Source of the DNA: Martelella endophytica
GTDB lineage: Bacteria > Pseudomonadota > Alphaproteobacteria > Rhizobiales > Rhizobiaceae
Direction of reading: 5' to 3'
Assembly: GCF_000960975.1 (NCBI RefSeq)
Contig: NZ_CP010803.1
Span: forward strand, 3,272,273-3,336,272
Length of the DNA stretch: 64,000 bases
The translations under genes and the position numbers were made by a program. Positions within the stretch are counted from its first letter, which is position 1; every line of letters begins with the position of its first letter. The notes below the pieces were generated by a model that made no database searches, had not been told where the DNA came from, and saw only the letters and a list, made by a program, of their open reading frames with translations. Below, in pieces: positions 45,233 to 56,615 of the stretch.

Positions 45233-45722
45233 GGCTACTCTCAGCCTCGGTGCCAATTTGGGCGATCCAAAGAGCACGATGGCGGCCGCGCTCGTGTCGC
45301 TCGACGCCGTTGCGGATGTTCGTGTCAGCACGGTGTCTCGTCTTTACCGGACGCCGCCCTGGGGGCCGGTGGAACAGCCGCCTTTCATCAATTGCTGTGC
45401 GCTGGTTGCCACGACGCTCGCCCCCGACGCGCTGATGCAGCTATGCCTTGACATCGAGAAGAGGCTGAAGCGTGTCCGCGACGTCCGCTGGGGGCCACGC
45501 GTGATCGATATCGACATTCTGACCTATGGAGCTGAGGTGATCGATACACCGCTCATCACCGTGCCGCATCCGCGCATGACCGAGCGGGGTTTCGTGCTGG
45601 TGCCACTCGCCGAGATCGCGCCCGAACTGCGTGTGCTGGGCCGCACGATCCGGGACTGGCTCTCTGCGACGGATGTCACGGGGATCGAGCTGCTCACCGA
45701 TGACGGGCACTGGTGGCGATAG
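45219..45722 (+). CDS. folK: Hydroxymethyldihydropterin pyrophosphokinase
   Basis: FolK transfers pyrophosphate from ATP to hydroxymethyl-dihydropterin, giving the substrate for FolP. The 167-residue product has TLSLGANLGDPKSTMAAAL, SRLYRTPPWGPVEQPPFINCC, KRVRDVRWGPRVIDIDILTYG and PHPRMTERGFVLVPLAEIAP, the ATP- and pterin-binding motifs of the family. ATG 45219 lies within the end of folB (14-base overlap). Its stop touches the convergent stop of a small minus-strand gene at 45723 with no space between them. Confidence 0.95.
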   Translation: MTRVEATLSLGANLGDPKSTMAAALVSLDAVADVRVSTVSRLYRTPPWGPVEQPPFINCCALVATTLAPDALMQLCLDIEKRLKRVRDVRWGPRVIDIDILTYGAEVIDTPLITVPHPRMTERGFVLVPLAEIAPELRVLGRTIRDWLSATDVTGIELLTDDGHWWR

Positions 45723-46289
45723 CTATTTGATGGCGCCGACAGCGAGCGCGTCGGTTTCACGTTTCAGCGAAAGGCCAATGACGGGCACGAAGCGGGTGCC
45801 GCCCTTGATCAGGAGCGTGATGTTGAAATTCTCCGCATCCAGCAGGTTGGCGACTAGCGCGCCGGTCACCTTGTCGCGTTTCAGCTGAATCACCGCCTTG
45901 CCATCCTCGATCACACCGTCCGTCACATCGAGGCCTTCGCCTTCGCTGCCGTCCAGGAACTGGCCGCGATAGGTATCGCCTTCGCGGATGAAGACGGCGG
46001 TGACGGGGTGGGAGAACATGCCGGTGCGGCAGCGACCGTCGAGCCGGAAGCCGGTCCCGCCATCTTCGAGCGGCAGGCCGTCGAGCTCGCAGCGGAAGCG
46101 GGTGCCCTTCATCTTGCCCTCGACGATTTCACCTGGGCCAGACCACTTGCCGGCGACGTCGTTGAAGAAATCGCGATCGGCACGGTCGTTCGCCGTGGCG
46201 GATTGCGCCGATGCGCAGATGAGCGCGGCGAAGAGAGCAGCGGTGCTGATGAGGCGGGCATCGGAGCGAGGCATCGTGCGGTCATCCAT
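45723..46289 (-). CDS. Small exported protein of unknown function
   Basis: A 188-residue protein with an N-terminal signal peptide (ARLISTAALFAALICASAQSATA). The mature part (about 160 residues) is beta-rich with repeated Gly turns (FFNDVAGKWSGPGEIVEGKMKGTRFRCELDGLPLEDGGTGFRLDGRCRTGMF), resembling a lipocalin- or calycin-like barrel. I recognise the pattern from hypothetical proteins common in Rhizobiales but know no function. Two starts are possible (46289 or ATG 46274); neither has a strong ribosome site. It lies between folK and the ycjF/ycjX pair, transcribed apart from both. Confidence 0.6.
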   Translation of the reverse strand: MDDRTMPRSDARLISTAALFAALICASAQSATANDRADRDFFNDVAGKWSGPGEIVEGKMKGTRFRCELDGLPLEDGGTGFRLDGRCRTGMFSHPVTAVFIREGDTYRGQFLDGSEGEGLDVTDGVIEDGKAVIQLKRDKVTGALVANLLDAENFNITLLIKGGTRFVPVIGLSLKRETDALAVGAIK

Positions 46290-46359
46290 GGTTGTGGAAG
46301 CCGCAGGATGGGGCGGAATGGTTAATGTTCGGTTTCGGCGGCGAGATCCGCCCCGCCGT

Positions 46360-47427
46360 TCAGGGTTTCGACAGATCTCGCTTCGTGCCGGGACCGAGGT
46401 CGGAGATGAAATCGGCCATGCTCGGCCGCTTCAGCGCGTTGAACGGCATCGGCCGGCAGAGATCCATCGCGGCAATCCCGATCCGCGCGGTCATCAGGCC
46501 ATTGATGAGGCCTTCTCCGAAGCGGGCCGAGAGTTTCGAAGCAAGCCCGTGACCGAGCACCTGCTGCACAAGACTGTCGCCGACAGCGATGGAGCCGGTG
46601 ACCGCGAGGTGGGCGAGCACGTCGCGCACAAGCCGGAACAGGCCGAGCGAACCCGGCCGGCCGCCATAAAGCTCTGCCATGTTGCGCACCAGCCGGATCG
46701 ATTCATAGAACACATAGATAAGGTCGACGGCGGCCCGCGGGCTGATGGCGGTGACCACCGAGACCCGCTTCGAGGCGTTGAGAATGAGTGCCCTGGCCTT
46801 GAGGTCAAGAGGCCCCATCATCTCGCGCTCGCAAAAGCCAATCAGTTCCGGTGCGTCGACCACTTCGTCGTCCAGCTCGGCAAGCCGCTTGCGGCCGCGC
46901 GCGGTCTCGGCCTTGCCGGCGAGGAAGGCGGAAAGCTCTGCCGCCGCCTTGCGCGCTTGCCTGGCGTCGTTGCCGGCTTGGGCTTCGGCGATTTTCACCT
47001 TGATATGCTGGATCGCGCCCAGCCGCAGGATCGCGATCGTCTCGCGCGCGGCAACCACAAGTCCGGCGAAGACACCGACGCCGACGGCGCCGAGGGCGAG
47101 CCAGCCGAGCCAGGGGGCACGGGCGAACAGGCTGCGCACCAGGTCGTCGATCCAGAGCCCGAGCGCGAGCGTGAGCACGATGCTGAACGCGGCCATGGCG
47201 AGTTTGGTGAAGGAAAAGCCGCGCTTCTTCATCACCGCAACCGGCGGATCGAGCTCGTCGGCGGCTATCTCGGTGTCACCTCTGAGAAAGGGATCTTCGT
47301 CATCCGGTGTGACATGAATGCTTGGATCGTCGAAGTGCCGCGGCTGCCGCGGCGCCTCCTCGTTGCGATGCGGCCGGTCATCGCCGACATCGAAAGCGGC
47401 GGGGCGTCGGGGATCGTTGGTGCTCAT
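46360..47427 (-). CDS. ycjF: YcjF-like TIGR01620 / DUF697 membrane protein
   Basis: A 355-residue inner-membrane protein of the YcjF family. It has an acidic/Arg-rich N-terminal cytoplasmic part (about 1-68), two hydrophobic segments (about 72-92 and 102-125), then a DUF697 region with helical hairpins (SVVTAISPRAAVDLIYVFYESIRLVRNMAELYG and AHLAVTGSIAVGDSLVQQVLG). It overlaps ycjX by 4 bases, its conserved partner. Together they are conserved as a stress-induced membrane pair in many Proteobacteria; the molecular role remains unclear to me. Confidence 0.88.
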   Translation of the reverse strand: MSTNDPRRPAAFDVGDDRPHRNEEAPRQPRHFDDPSIHVTPDDEDPFLRGDTEIAADELDPPVAVMKKRGFSFTKLAMAAFSIVLTLALGLWIDDLVRSLFARAPWLGWLALGAVGVGVFAGLVVAARETIAILRLGAIQHIKVKIAEAQAGNDARQARKAAAELSAFLAGKAETARGRKRLAELDDEVVDAPELIGFCEREMMGPLDLKARALILNASKRVSVVTAISPRAAVDLIYVFYESIRLVRNMAELYGGRPGSLGLFRLVRDVLAHLAVTGSIAVGDSLVQQVLGHGLASKLSARFGEGLINGLMTARIGIAAMDLCRPMPFNALKRPSMADFISDLGPGTKRDLSKP

Positions 47428-48899
47428 GCCAGCCGGTCTCCCAGAAGGAATTGCAGGGCGCGGTCGAGCCGGATATGCGGCAGCGAAATGCCGTCCTCGG
47501 CATCGATGTTGATCTCGGGCGGGCGGAAGCGCACGGCGTTGACGTCGGCGAGTTCCTTCGGCGCCGCACCGCCCTTGCGCAGCAGCCGGAAAAACGCTTC
47601 GGGATTGGCGGGAAGGTCGCCGGGAAAAATTGCGGTTTTTCGTTTACCGTCAAATATTTCGGAGCCGATCTTCTCACCGGATATTGGTGTCCCGACGATG
47701 ACGGGCAGGGTGGCTTCGCCGCTTTCGACGGTGGCCTCTCGCGTCGCCCGGACCGAGGCGATCGCCATCACTTCGATACCGGCGCCCGAGGCACCGATAG
47801 TCTTTGCGGCGTTATCGACCAGGCGGCGGGTGAGCTTCTCCAGCCGGTCATGGCTTTCATGGTGCAGGTGATCGGCCTTGGTGGCGGCGATCAGCACCTT
47901 GTCGATCCGCCGGCGCACCAGCGACGAGAGGAAGGAATTGCGGCCGGGTCGGAAGCAGGCGAGCACCTCGGTCAGCGCCCGCTCGAGGTCGGCGACCGCC
48001 TCGGGACCTCTGCTCAGCGCCTGCAGCGTGTCGACCAGCACGATCTGCCGGTCGAGCCGGGCGAAGTGGTTGCGGAAGAAAGGCCTGACGACGACCGATT
48101 TGTAGGCCTCGTAGCGTCGTTCCATCTGGGCGGCGAGAGAGCCGCGCTTCGGCTTGTCGGACCCAAGGCCAGGCAAAGGCGCGAAGGTGAGGGCGGGCGA
48201 GCCCTCGAGGTCGCCCGGCATCAGGAAACGTCCCGGCGGCAGCGTCGAAAGCGAGTGCTCGTCGGCGCGGCAGGCGGTCAGGTAGGCAGCGAATCGCTCA
48301 TGCAACGCCTTCATGGTTTTCTCGTCCGCCGGCGCATCGTAGTCGAGCGATCTGGCAAAGGTGAGCCAGTCGTTGGAAAGCTTCGCCCGCGTTCCCGCCA
48401 TTGCCTGCTCTTCTGTCTCTTTCGAGAAGCTTGCGAAATCCTGTCCGAGCAGCGGCAGGTCGAGTAGCCATTCTCCTGGATAATCAACGATATCGATGGA
48501 AATCCTGCCACGGGAAAAGAGGCGGTTCCAGCGGCTGGCACTTTCATATTCGAGCGTCAGCCGAAGCTCCGAAATGGCGCGCGTCGAATCGGGCCAGATA
48601 CGGTCGTCAACGAGCCGGTCGATATGGGTTTCGTAGTCGAAGCGCGGGATCTGGTCGTCCGGCTGGTCCTCGAGGCGGACCGTCGAAAGTCGACCCGAAC
48701 GCATCGCTTCGAACATCGGCAGCCGCCCGCGATGCAGCAGGTTGTGAACCAGCGAGGCGATGAACACGGTCTTGCCGGCGCGCGAAAGCCCGGTGACGCC
48801 GAGGCGCAAGGTCGGCTGCACAAGATCGGCGGCACGGTCGGTGATGTTGTCGAGCGTCAGTCTGGCATTGTCGCCGAGCGACGTATGGATGGGCGTCAA
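47424..48899 (-). CDS. ycjX: YcjX-family P-loop GTPase
   Basis: A 491-residue YcjX/DUF463 protein. A P-loop is near the start (LRLGVTGLSRAGKTVFIASLVHNLLHRGRLPMFEA) and the protein continues with the family blocks DIVDYPGEWLLDLPLLGQDFASFSKETE (switch-like) and RQIVLVDTLQALSRGPEAVADLERALTEVL, then AATKADHLHHESHDRLEKLTRRL (specificity TKAD motif, guanine type). It is upstream of ycjF with a 4-base overlap, so the two are cotranscribed. Reported family members bind nucleotide and are stress-induced; the role here is inferred only by family. Confidence 0.9.
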   Translation of the reverse strand: MTPIHTSLGDNARLTLDNITDRAADLVQPTLRLGVTGLSRAGKTVFIASLVHNLLHRGRLPMFEAMRSGRLSTVRLEDQPDDQIPRFDYETHIDRLVDDRIWPDSTRAISELRLTLEYESASRWNRLFSRGRISIDIVDYPGEWLLDLPLLGQDFASFSKETEEQAMAGTRAKLSNDWLTFARSLDYDAPADEKTMKALHERFAAYLTACRADEHSLSTLPPGRFLMPGDLEGSPALTFAPLPGLGSDKPKRGSLAAQMERRYEAYKSVVVRPFFRNHFARLDRQIVLVDTLQALSRGPEAVADLERALTEVLACFRPGRNSFLSSLVRRRIDKVLIAATKADHLHHESHDRLEKLTRRLVDNAAKTIGASGAGIEVMAIASVRATREATVESGEATLPVIVGTPISGEKIGSEIFDGKRKTAIFPGDLPANPEAFFRLLRKGGAAPKELADVNAVRFRPPEINIDAEDGISLPHIRLDRALQFLLGDRLA

Positions 48900-48992
48900 G
48901 TCTGGCTTCCTCGCGCATTTTCAAGGGTGCGGCTCGGGAAGCGGCACCTTGTTGATGCAATATAGGCAAGGCAGGCCGGGTATGAAAGGCAA

Positions 48993-49502
48993 TCAGGGGG
49001 CGAGGAATTCGGTCAGATGCCATGAAGGGGCGTCGCCGCCTTCACCGGTGCCCGCATAATCGAGCACGGCAACGCCTGACGTCGGGTAGCCATAGGGGCA
49101 GGCCTTATTGAAGGCCTCGTAGCCGACCAGCATCAGCAGGGCTTCCTCGATGCCGGGATTATGGCCAACGATCATCACTGCGGCGGCGTCGCACTCTTCA
49201 ATGGCTTCGAGATAGGTGATGGGAGCCGCCTGATAGAAGTCATCGAGGAACCGGCAGGTCGGCGAGCGGCCCAGCGCGCGGTAGGCGGCATCGGCCGTCT
49301 GCCGGCAGCGCATGGCGGATGAAGAAAGGATCAGGTCGGGCACGAATCCGTTCTGCTTCAGTCGCTTGGCCATGGCCTCGGCATCATCTGCTCCGCGCTT
49401 GGACAGCAGGCGTTCGTAATCACGAATGTTCGGCTCCGGCCACACGGCCTGGGCGTGCCGGACAAGATAGATCCGTTCGGGTGGCGGGCTGATTGTCGAC
49501 AT
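48993..49502 (-). CDS. sixA: SixA-like histidine phosphatase
   Basis: A 169-residue member of the histidine-phosphatase branch 1, close to SixA, which removes phosphate from phosphohistidine in HPt/PTS proteins. The catalytic RHA motif is YLVRHAQAVW near residue 12 and the second conserved His is in AVMIVGHNPGIEEALLML, with DLILSSSAMRCRQTADAAYRALG in between. In Rhizobiales such proteins are annotated phosphohistidine phosphatase; the target is unknown. It stands alone, 93 bases upstream of ycjX in the minus-strand order, so it may be cotranscribed with the ycjX-ycjF pair. Confidence 0.82.
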   Translation of the reverse strand: MSTISPPPERIYLVRHAQAVWPEPNIRDYERLLSKRGADDAEAMAKRLKQNGFVPDLILSSSAMRCRQTADAAYRALGRSPTCRFLDDFYQAAPITYLEAIEECDAAAVMIVGHNPGIEEALLMLVGYEAFNKACPYGYPTSGVAVLDYAGTGEGGDAPSWHLTEFLAP

Positions 49503-49805
49503 CTTTCTACTCGAGGCGGCGCGTCGCTGTTCTGCTGCGGGCTGAACATGCCCTTAGCATGAATGTCGCGCAAGCCCTTCCGGTTTTTTGGCTCGGGCGG
49601 CGGTCTGCGGGCGCTTTTTAGGTTTTCCACAATGATCATTTATGCGGCGCCCTCGGCCGTTTGCGAAACGATTTTAGCGCTTGATGAGCGCGGTTGCGCG
49701 GAATCGGCGTGGATTTCGCCCCGGTTGCGGCAAAATTGCATAAAATCCAGTCGCGGGGCCTATTTTTTTGACAGTTTTGTAACTGCTTAATTTTCAATCA
49801 TAGGC
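49503..49805. other. Intergenic region sixA / dksA
   Basis: Three hundred bases between the divergent sixA and dksA genes. The right part is AT-rich (Phe/Lys-type codon-like low GC near 49740-49800), as expected for promoters. I see no gene, RNA or repeat in it apart from the promoter candidate for dksA that follows. Confidence 0.5.
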
Positions 49806-49834
49806 TTGAATCGCGATATTTGTTTGGGATATAC
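49806..49834 (+). promoter_or_regulatory. Candidate dksA promoter
   Basis: TTGAAT (49806-49811) and ATATAC (49829-49834) are 17 bases apart, in line with the alphaproteobacterial vegetative consensus, about 28 bases before the dksA start codon. Confidence 0.45.
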
Positions 49835-49861
49835 ACCGCGCGTGGGGTGTTGTTCAGGAGA

Positions 49862-50287
49862 ATGGCTTTGAACAAGAACATTGATCTTAGTAGCTATGTT
49901 CTCTCCGATGACGAAGAGTTCATGAATCCCAACCAGCGGGCCTATTTCCGCGCAAAACTGATCGCTTGGAAAAACGACATTTTGCGTGAGGCGCGTGAGA
50001 CGCTCGAAAATCTGGCAGCCGAAAGCGCGAACCACCCGGATCTTGCCGACCGGGCTTCCTCCGAAACCGACCGTTCCATCGAATTGCGAGCACGCGATCG
50101 TCAGCGCAAGCTGATCTCCAAGATTGACGCGGCGCTGCGCCGAATTGATGACGGAACTTACGGTTACTGCGAGGAGACGGGTGAGCCGATCGGTCTTCGC
50201 CGGCTTGATGCGCGTCCGATCGCGACCTTGTCGATCGAGGCGCAGGAGCGCCACGAGCGACGCGAAAAAGTCTATCGCGACGAATGA
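49862..50287 (+). CDS. dksA: DksA-family RNA polymerase-binding factor
   Basis: DksA binds the secondary channel of RNA polymerase and, with ppGpp, tunes rRNA and amino-acid operon transcription in stress. The 141-residue product has the coiled-coil part (FRAKLIAWKNDILREARETLENLAAESANHPDLADRASSETDRSIELRARDRQRKLISKIDAALRRID, with Asp residues at the coil tip near DLADRASSETD) and the C-terminal globular part. The zinc finger keeps only one Cys (YGYCEETGEPIGLRRLDARPIATLSIEAQERHE); the other three positions are Thr, Ser and Ala. Start ATG 49862 follows AGGAGA. A perfect 15-bp terminator follows the gene. Confidence 0.92.
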   Translation: MALNKNIDLSSYVLSDDEEFMNPNQRAYFRAKLIAWKNDILREARETLENLAAESANHPDLADRASSETDRSIELRARDRQRKLISKIDAALRRIDDGTYGYCEETGEPIGLRRLDARPIATLSIEAQERHERREKVYRDE

Positions 50288-50292
50288 ACATC

Positions 50293-50326
50293 AAAAGGCC
50301 GCGTCAGTCACCTGACGCGGCCTTTT
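50293..50326. terminator. Bidirectional terminator dksA / FliO-like gene
   Basis: AAAAGGCCGCGTCAG and CTGACGCGGCCTTTT form a perfect 15-bp stem around a 4-base loop. It lies between the convergent ends of dksA and the FliO-like gene and can serve both strands. Confidence 0.9.
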
Positions 50327-50351
50327 GATTTGCATCGTTGCCTTTGCGGCT

Positions 50352-50711
50352 TCAGGCCTGAGGGCCACTGGTTTTCGGTGTGGCTGTTTCGGCCGGCTGG
50401 CCTTCCGCGCGCGGATGGCGGGCGCCGATCGGTGCGGGAATCCGTGTTTCCAGCAACAGATCGTTCGGGCCGCCGATCATCACCAGATGTTCGACATTGT
50501 CGCGTCGGATCAGCACGATGCGTCGACGCGCATCGACGGCTGCGGCATCGACGACGAAGAGCCGCGGCCTGCGGTTCTTGCCGCCCTTGATGAATGGTGA
50601 CGGCGGCCGGTGGCGCAGCAGGAACCAGATGGCAAGCACGGCCAGGATGATGACCCCGATCGCAAGCGTCGGGAAATCGAAAATGGCTCCGCTCCAGTCC
50701 AGGCTTCCCAT
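50352..50711 (-). CDS. FliO-like membrane protein
   Basis: A 119-residue protein with one membrane helix (about 14-32, PTLAIGVIILAVLAIWFLL) followed by a soluble FliO-like domain (RRPRLFVVDAAAVDARRRIVLIRRDNVEHLVMIGGPNDLLLETRI), the conserved pattern R-R-L-x-L-I-R-R-D-x-x-E-H-L-V-M-I-G-G. FliO proteins assist assembly of the flagellar export gate (FliP), but this gene is outside any flagellar cluster; in Rhizobiales this position, next to dksA and cckA, is typical. Whether it helps flagella or another process is open. The start ATG 50711 follows AGAGGAATAG. Confidence 0.75.
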   Translation of the reverse strand: MGSLDWSGAIFDFPTLAIGVIILAVLAIWFLLRHRPPSPFIKGGKNRRPRLFVVDAAAVDARRRIVLIRRDNVEHLVMIGGPNDLLLETRIPAPIGARHPRAEGQPAETATPKTSGPQA

Positions 50712-51149
50712 CGCTATTCCTCTTCTCTTTCATGCGGCGCTCATCCTCGGGGAGGTGCGCAACCGCCAATGCCATCGTGCTTCTTCGAATTTACCACCGC
50801 CTGCCCGTGTGGCACGGGCGAAGCATGTATGGTCAGAGTAGCACGTGTTTCTTGCCGATTTGTCAACTCGCGGCGCTGCGAGAACACCGTCCGCTCACCC
50901 GAACGCGCCTTTGCGGGCCGAATTGCGGCACAAAACCCAATCTTAAGCTTTTGAACCTAACATTGCGGCTCCAGATTGGCATGTCGCGGGCATTGCCCGG
51001 CCTGAAAAGGGGCGCTAAAGCGATCAGGCACGGTTTCCCGGCGAAACCGCGACAAACAAACGACATCGGGCGTCGCAGAGGGGCGCAAACGGCACGACCG
51101 GGCGATCCCGACGGTTCGGTCACGACCGGTCAGATAAAACGAGGGTTTG
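50712..51149. other. Intergenic region FliO-like / cckA
   Basis: A stretch of 438 bases without an ORF I can support. It should hold promoters for cckA (plus) and the FliO-like gene (minus). I see no tRNA, repeat or clear regulator site; codon usage in the frames that are open is not that of a gene. Confidence 0.45.
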
Positions 51150-53744
51150 ATGGCAGACGAGGGCGGAAAGAGCTTCGAACCGGCGATTCAGCGCGGCTTG
51201 CGTGCCGGCACTGTCGGCCGGCTTGCCATGGTGCTGCTGATCCTGGCGGCAATCGTGGCGCTCGGCTATCAGTATCGCGGCTACCTGCCGGCGGACTGGC
51301 TGATGGCGGCGCTCGGCTTCTTCGCGATTTTCGGCGTTTTCTTCGTGCTGGCGGCGCTGCTCGGGCTCGTGCGGTTGTTCCCCTCTCACGCCACCAACGA
51401 TTTCGCCGGTCCCTTTCTCGATCGGTATCCCGAAGCCGTTCTCATCACCGATCATCGCGATCGCATGGTTTATGCCAATGCGGCCTATGCGCGGCTGACC
51501 GGAGACGAGGCGACGCCGTCCGGTCTTGAAACGCTGCTCTCGGAAGAGCCGGAAGGCTCCGAGGTGCTCTATCGTCTGAGCCAGATCGTGCGCGGCGGCG
51601 TCAACGGTCAGGAGGAATTCCGTCTGTCGAAGCCGCTTTCCGGCAAGAGCGACGGCAGCGCCCACTGGTATCGACTGCAGGCCCGATTCGTCCCGATCGC
51701 CGACAGCCGCGGTCGCACCCACAATTACCACATCTGGCAGATCTCCGAGATCACCGAAGAACGGCAGGAGCAGGAGCGATACTTCCGCGAACTGCAGAAG
51801 GCGATCGACTATCTCGATCACGCCCCCGTCGGCTTCATGACATCCGATGCCGAAGACCGGATCCGGTACATCAACGCCACGCTCGCGGGCTGGCTCGATA
51901 TCGACCTTGCCTCCTTCGTGCCGGGCACGGTGGCGCTGTCCGATCTCGTTGCGGGGGATGGCAATGCGATCCTTGATGCGCTGCAGGCGGGCCCCGGCGA
52001 ACGGCTGAGCGAGACCCTCGACGTCTCCATGCGTCTTGCGTCCGGCCGGAACTTTGCGGTTCGGCTACTACACGACGTCTCCGGCGGACGTGATGGCCGC
52101 CCTGGCGAGAGCCGCACGGTGGTGCTGCGCCGCGAGGATGCGGACGAGCGCTCATCCGGCACGGGCGGGGAAGAGCGTTTCTTCAACGACACCCCGATGG
52201 CGATTGCCATCGTAGATCGCGCCGGCCGGCTGACCAGCACCAATACCCGCTTCCTGTCGATGTTCGCCGACAGCGTGCGGCGCGAGGATGTCGGCCGCGG
52301 CATGAAGATCGCCTCGATCATCGACGACGCCGACCGCGAGAAGATGAACGAGGCGCTCGCAGAGGCGGCCGACAGGCATGCCGAGATTGCCCCGTTCGAG
52401 GCGCGCCATGCCTCGGCCGATGACCGCCACTTCCGCTTCTTCGTGCATGCCGCTGCCGGCGCCGATGCGATGGCGCTGGTCTATGTCATCGAGATCAGCG
52501 AACAGAAGGCGCTCGAGGCGCAGATGAGCCGGACGCAGAAGCTGAATGCGGTGGCAACCCTTGCCGGCGGCATTGCCCATGACTTCAACAATGTCCTGAC
52601 CGCGATCCTGCTCTCCGCCGACCACCTGCTGTTGCAGTCGCGTGCCTCCGATCCGGAATTTGCCGATCTCGTCGAGATCAAGCGCAATGCCAACCGCGCC
52701 TCGCTGCTGGTGCGGCAGCTGCTTGCCTTCTCGCGCCAGCAGACCATGCGCCCGGCCGTCGTCGACCTCACGGACGTCATCGATGAGATGCGGTTCATGA
52801 TGGTGCGGATGACAAGCGGCTCCGACATCGAACTGGTGACCGATTTTTCCCGCGACCTGTGGCCGGTGAAAACCGACGCCGCGCAGTTCGGCCAGGTGAT
52901 CACCAATCTCTGCGTCAATGCCCGCGACGCGATGCCGGACGGTGGCACGCTGACGGTCAAGACGCGCAACCTGCCGGCATCCGAAGTCTCTGACCTTGGC
53001 CTGCGCGAAGTGCCGGAGCGCGATTATGTGCTGGTCGAGGTCAAGGATACGGGCACCGGCATACCGCCCGAAGTGCTCGACAAGATCTTCGAGCCCTTCT
53101 TCACCACCAAGGACGTCGGCAAGGGCACCGGCCTCGGCCTCGCCATGGTCTATGGCATCGTCACCCAGTCCGGCGGTTACCTGCATCCGATCTCGGAAGT
53201 GGGCAAGGGCACGAGCTTCCTCATCCTGCTGCCGCGTCACGAGCGCGGCGAGGCGGTCGAGCAGGCGGAGACACCGAAGGATCATAAGGGCCAGCCGATC
53301 GCCGCTGCCTTCACCGAGGCGAACGAGGGTGATGCCGAAGCGCCGCGCGAAGAGGATATGGATCTGACCGGCCAGTCGGCCGTGGTCCTTCTCGTCGAGG
53401 ACGAGGACGCGGTGCGCCGGTCCGGCAAACGCATGCTGGAAATGCGCGGCTTTACCGTGCACGAGGCCGATACCGGCGTGCATGCGATGGAAATCCTGAA
53501 GAAGCTCGACGGCGCCGTCGATATCGTCGTCTCAGACGTGGTGATGCCGGCGATGGACGGCCCGACGCTGCTGCGGGAGGCCCGCAAGGACTATCCGGAG
53601 CTGAAGTTCATCTTCGTCTCCGGCTACGCCGACGATGCTTTCGCGAAGAACCTGCCTGACGACGCTAAGTTCGGCTTCCTGCCGAAGCCCTACAACCTGA
53701 AACAGCTTGTCGCGGCCGTCTGGGAGATGCTGCGCGAGGGCTGA
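51150..53744 (+). CDS. cckA: Cell-cycle hybrid histidine kinase CckA
   Basis: CckA phosphorylates, through ChpT, the master regulator CtrA and CpdR, driving the alphaproteobacterial cell cycle. The 864-residue hybrid kinase has two membrane helices (about 25-43 and 53-75) and PAS sensor regions (about 95-200 and 330-440). The HisKA domain carries the phospho-accepting His in [24 protein letters not shown]; HATPase motifs include [12 protein letters not shown] (N box) and [12 protein letters not shown] (G box). A C-terminal receiver has acidic EDED and Asp in [17 protein letters not shown] 51150 follows GAGGG. This is an essential regulator in the class. Confidence 0.95.
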   Translation: MADEGGKSFEPAIQRGLRAGTVGRLAMVLLILAAIVALGYQYRGYLPADWLMAALGFFAIFGVFFVLAALLGLVRLFPSHATNDFAGPFLDRYPEAVLITDHRDRMVYANAAYARLTGDEATPSGLETLLSEEPEGSEVLYRLSQIVRGGVNGQEEFRLSKPLSGKSDGSAHWYRLQARFVPIADSRGRTHNYHIWQISEITEERQEQERYFRELQKAIDYLDHAPVGFMTSDAEDRIRYINATLAGWLDIDLASFVPGTVALSDLVAGDGNAILDALQAGPGERLSETLDVSMRLASGRNFAVRLLHDVSGGRDGRPGESRTVVLRREDADERSSGTGGEERFFNDTPMAIAIVDRAGRLTSTNTRFLSMFADSVRREDVGRGMKIASIIDDADREKMNEALAEAADRHAEIAPFEARHASADDRHFRFFVHAAAGADAMALVYVIEISEQKALEAQMSRTQKLNAVATLAGGIAHDFNNVLTAILLSADHLLLQSRASDPEFADLVEIKRNANRASLLVRQLLAFSRQQTMRPAVVDLTDVIDEMRFMMVRMTSGSDIELVTDFSRDLWPVKTDAAQFGQVITNLCVNARDAMPDGGTLTVKTRNLPASEVSDLGLREVPERDYVLVEVKDTGTGIPPEVLDKIFEPFFTTKDVGKGTGLGLAMVYGIVTQSGGYLHPISEVGKGTSFLILLPRHERGEAVEQAETPKDHKGQPIAAAFTEANEGDAEAPREEDMDLTGQSAVVLLVEDEDAVRRSGKRMLEMRGFTVHEADTGVHAMEILKKLDGAVDIVVSDVVMPAMDGPTLLREARKDYPELKFIFVSGYADDAFAKNLPDDAKFGFLPKPYNLKQLVAAVWEMLREG

Positions 53745-53781
53745 GGCGCCGATCGCAGCTTGCGGTGCTTAGCGCACACCA

Positions 53782-53811
53782 AAAAGGGCGACCCCGCAGG
53801 GCCGCCCTTTT
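53782..53811. terminator. Bidirectional terminator cckA / cpdB
   Basis: AAAAGGGCG pairs with CGCCCTTTT, with an inner CCC/GGG helix, between the convergent stops of cckA and cpdB. Its A and T flanks suit termination in both directions. Confidence 0.85.
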
Positions 53812-53837
53812 GCATTCGGGGATCGCTATCGGCGAGA

Positions 53838-55826
<1,989 letters not shown>

Positions 55827-56029
55827 GCGTCGGCTCCGGAGTTCTGGAATATCAGGCTGGTTTGCACCGCGTGTGTGACAGGCGATTGACACAGCCCATG
55901 GTATGAGCTGCGACTTTGTGACAGGCTAGCTCATCGGGTGGAAAATCCAAATGGCTTTTCGCGCGGAGGAAGAAATCGCCATGCGCCGGCCGGGCGAGAG
56001 CTTGGCAGGCGTCATGAAGGAGGGTGGCA

Positions 56030-56611
56030 TTGGTCGGTAGTTTCACAATTCGGGATGCAAGGCGGGAGGATGCGCCGGACATCGTTAGGCTCATCAACAT
56101 TGCCGGGCACGGCCTGCCGCTCTGGTGCTGGAGCCGGCTCGATGGCGGTGGTGAGGATGCCTGGCAGGCAGGCCGCGATTTCGTCGCGCGCGAGGACAAG
56201 GCGATCTCCTGGAAGAACGGCACGGTGGCAACGCTCGGCTCGGACGTTGCCGCGGTGCTGATCGCCTTTCATCTCGACGGCGACGCGCCGGGCTATGGAG
56301 CCGAGCGCGACCATCCGGTCTTTGCGCCGCTGAAAGCCCTGAAGGTGAGGGCGGCCGGTACCTTTCATCTGCATGTGCTTGCAGCCTACGCCGAGTATCG
56401 TGGCCGCGGGCTCGGATCTATCCTCATCGACAAGGCTGAACGGCTGTCGCATGGCCGCGATCTCAGCCTGATCCTCTCGGATGCGAACGGGCCGGCGCGT
56501 CGCTTCTACGCGCGGTTGGGGTTTGAGGAGGCCGACCGTCTTCCGATCGTCACCACGGACGACTGGCAGGCGGAAGGCGAAAACTGGCTGCTCCTCGTCA
56601 AGAAGGGGTGA
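56030..56611 (+). CDS. GNAT acetyltransferase
   Basis: A GNAT acetyltransferase of 193 residues: FTIRDARREDAPDIVRLINIAGHGLPLWCWSR near the start, then HLHVLAAYAEYRGRGLGSILIDKAERL (acetyl-CoA-binding R-G-R-G-L-G) and SDANGPARRFYARLGFEE. The N-terminal part with LPLWCWSRLDGGGEDAWQAG points to the rhizobial group of unknown substrate. The start is taken as TTG 56030, spaced 6 bases after GAAGGAGG; a GTG at 56024 is in frame but would sit on the ribosome site itself. It converges on the Lrp gene, with 4 bases between stops. Confidence 0.8.
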   Translation: MVGSFTIRDARREDAPDIVRLINIAGHGLPLWCWSRLDGGGEDAWQAGRDFVAREDKAISWKNGTVATLGSDVAAVLIAFHLDGDAPGYGAERDHPVFAPLKALKVRAAGTFHLHVLAAYAEYRGRGLGSILIDKAERLSHGRDLSLILSDANGPARRFYARLGFEEADRLPIVTTDDWQAEGENWLLLVKKG

Positions 56612-56615
56612 TCGT

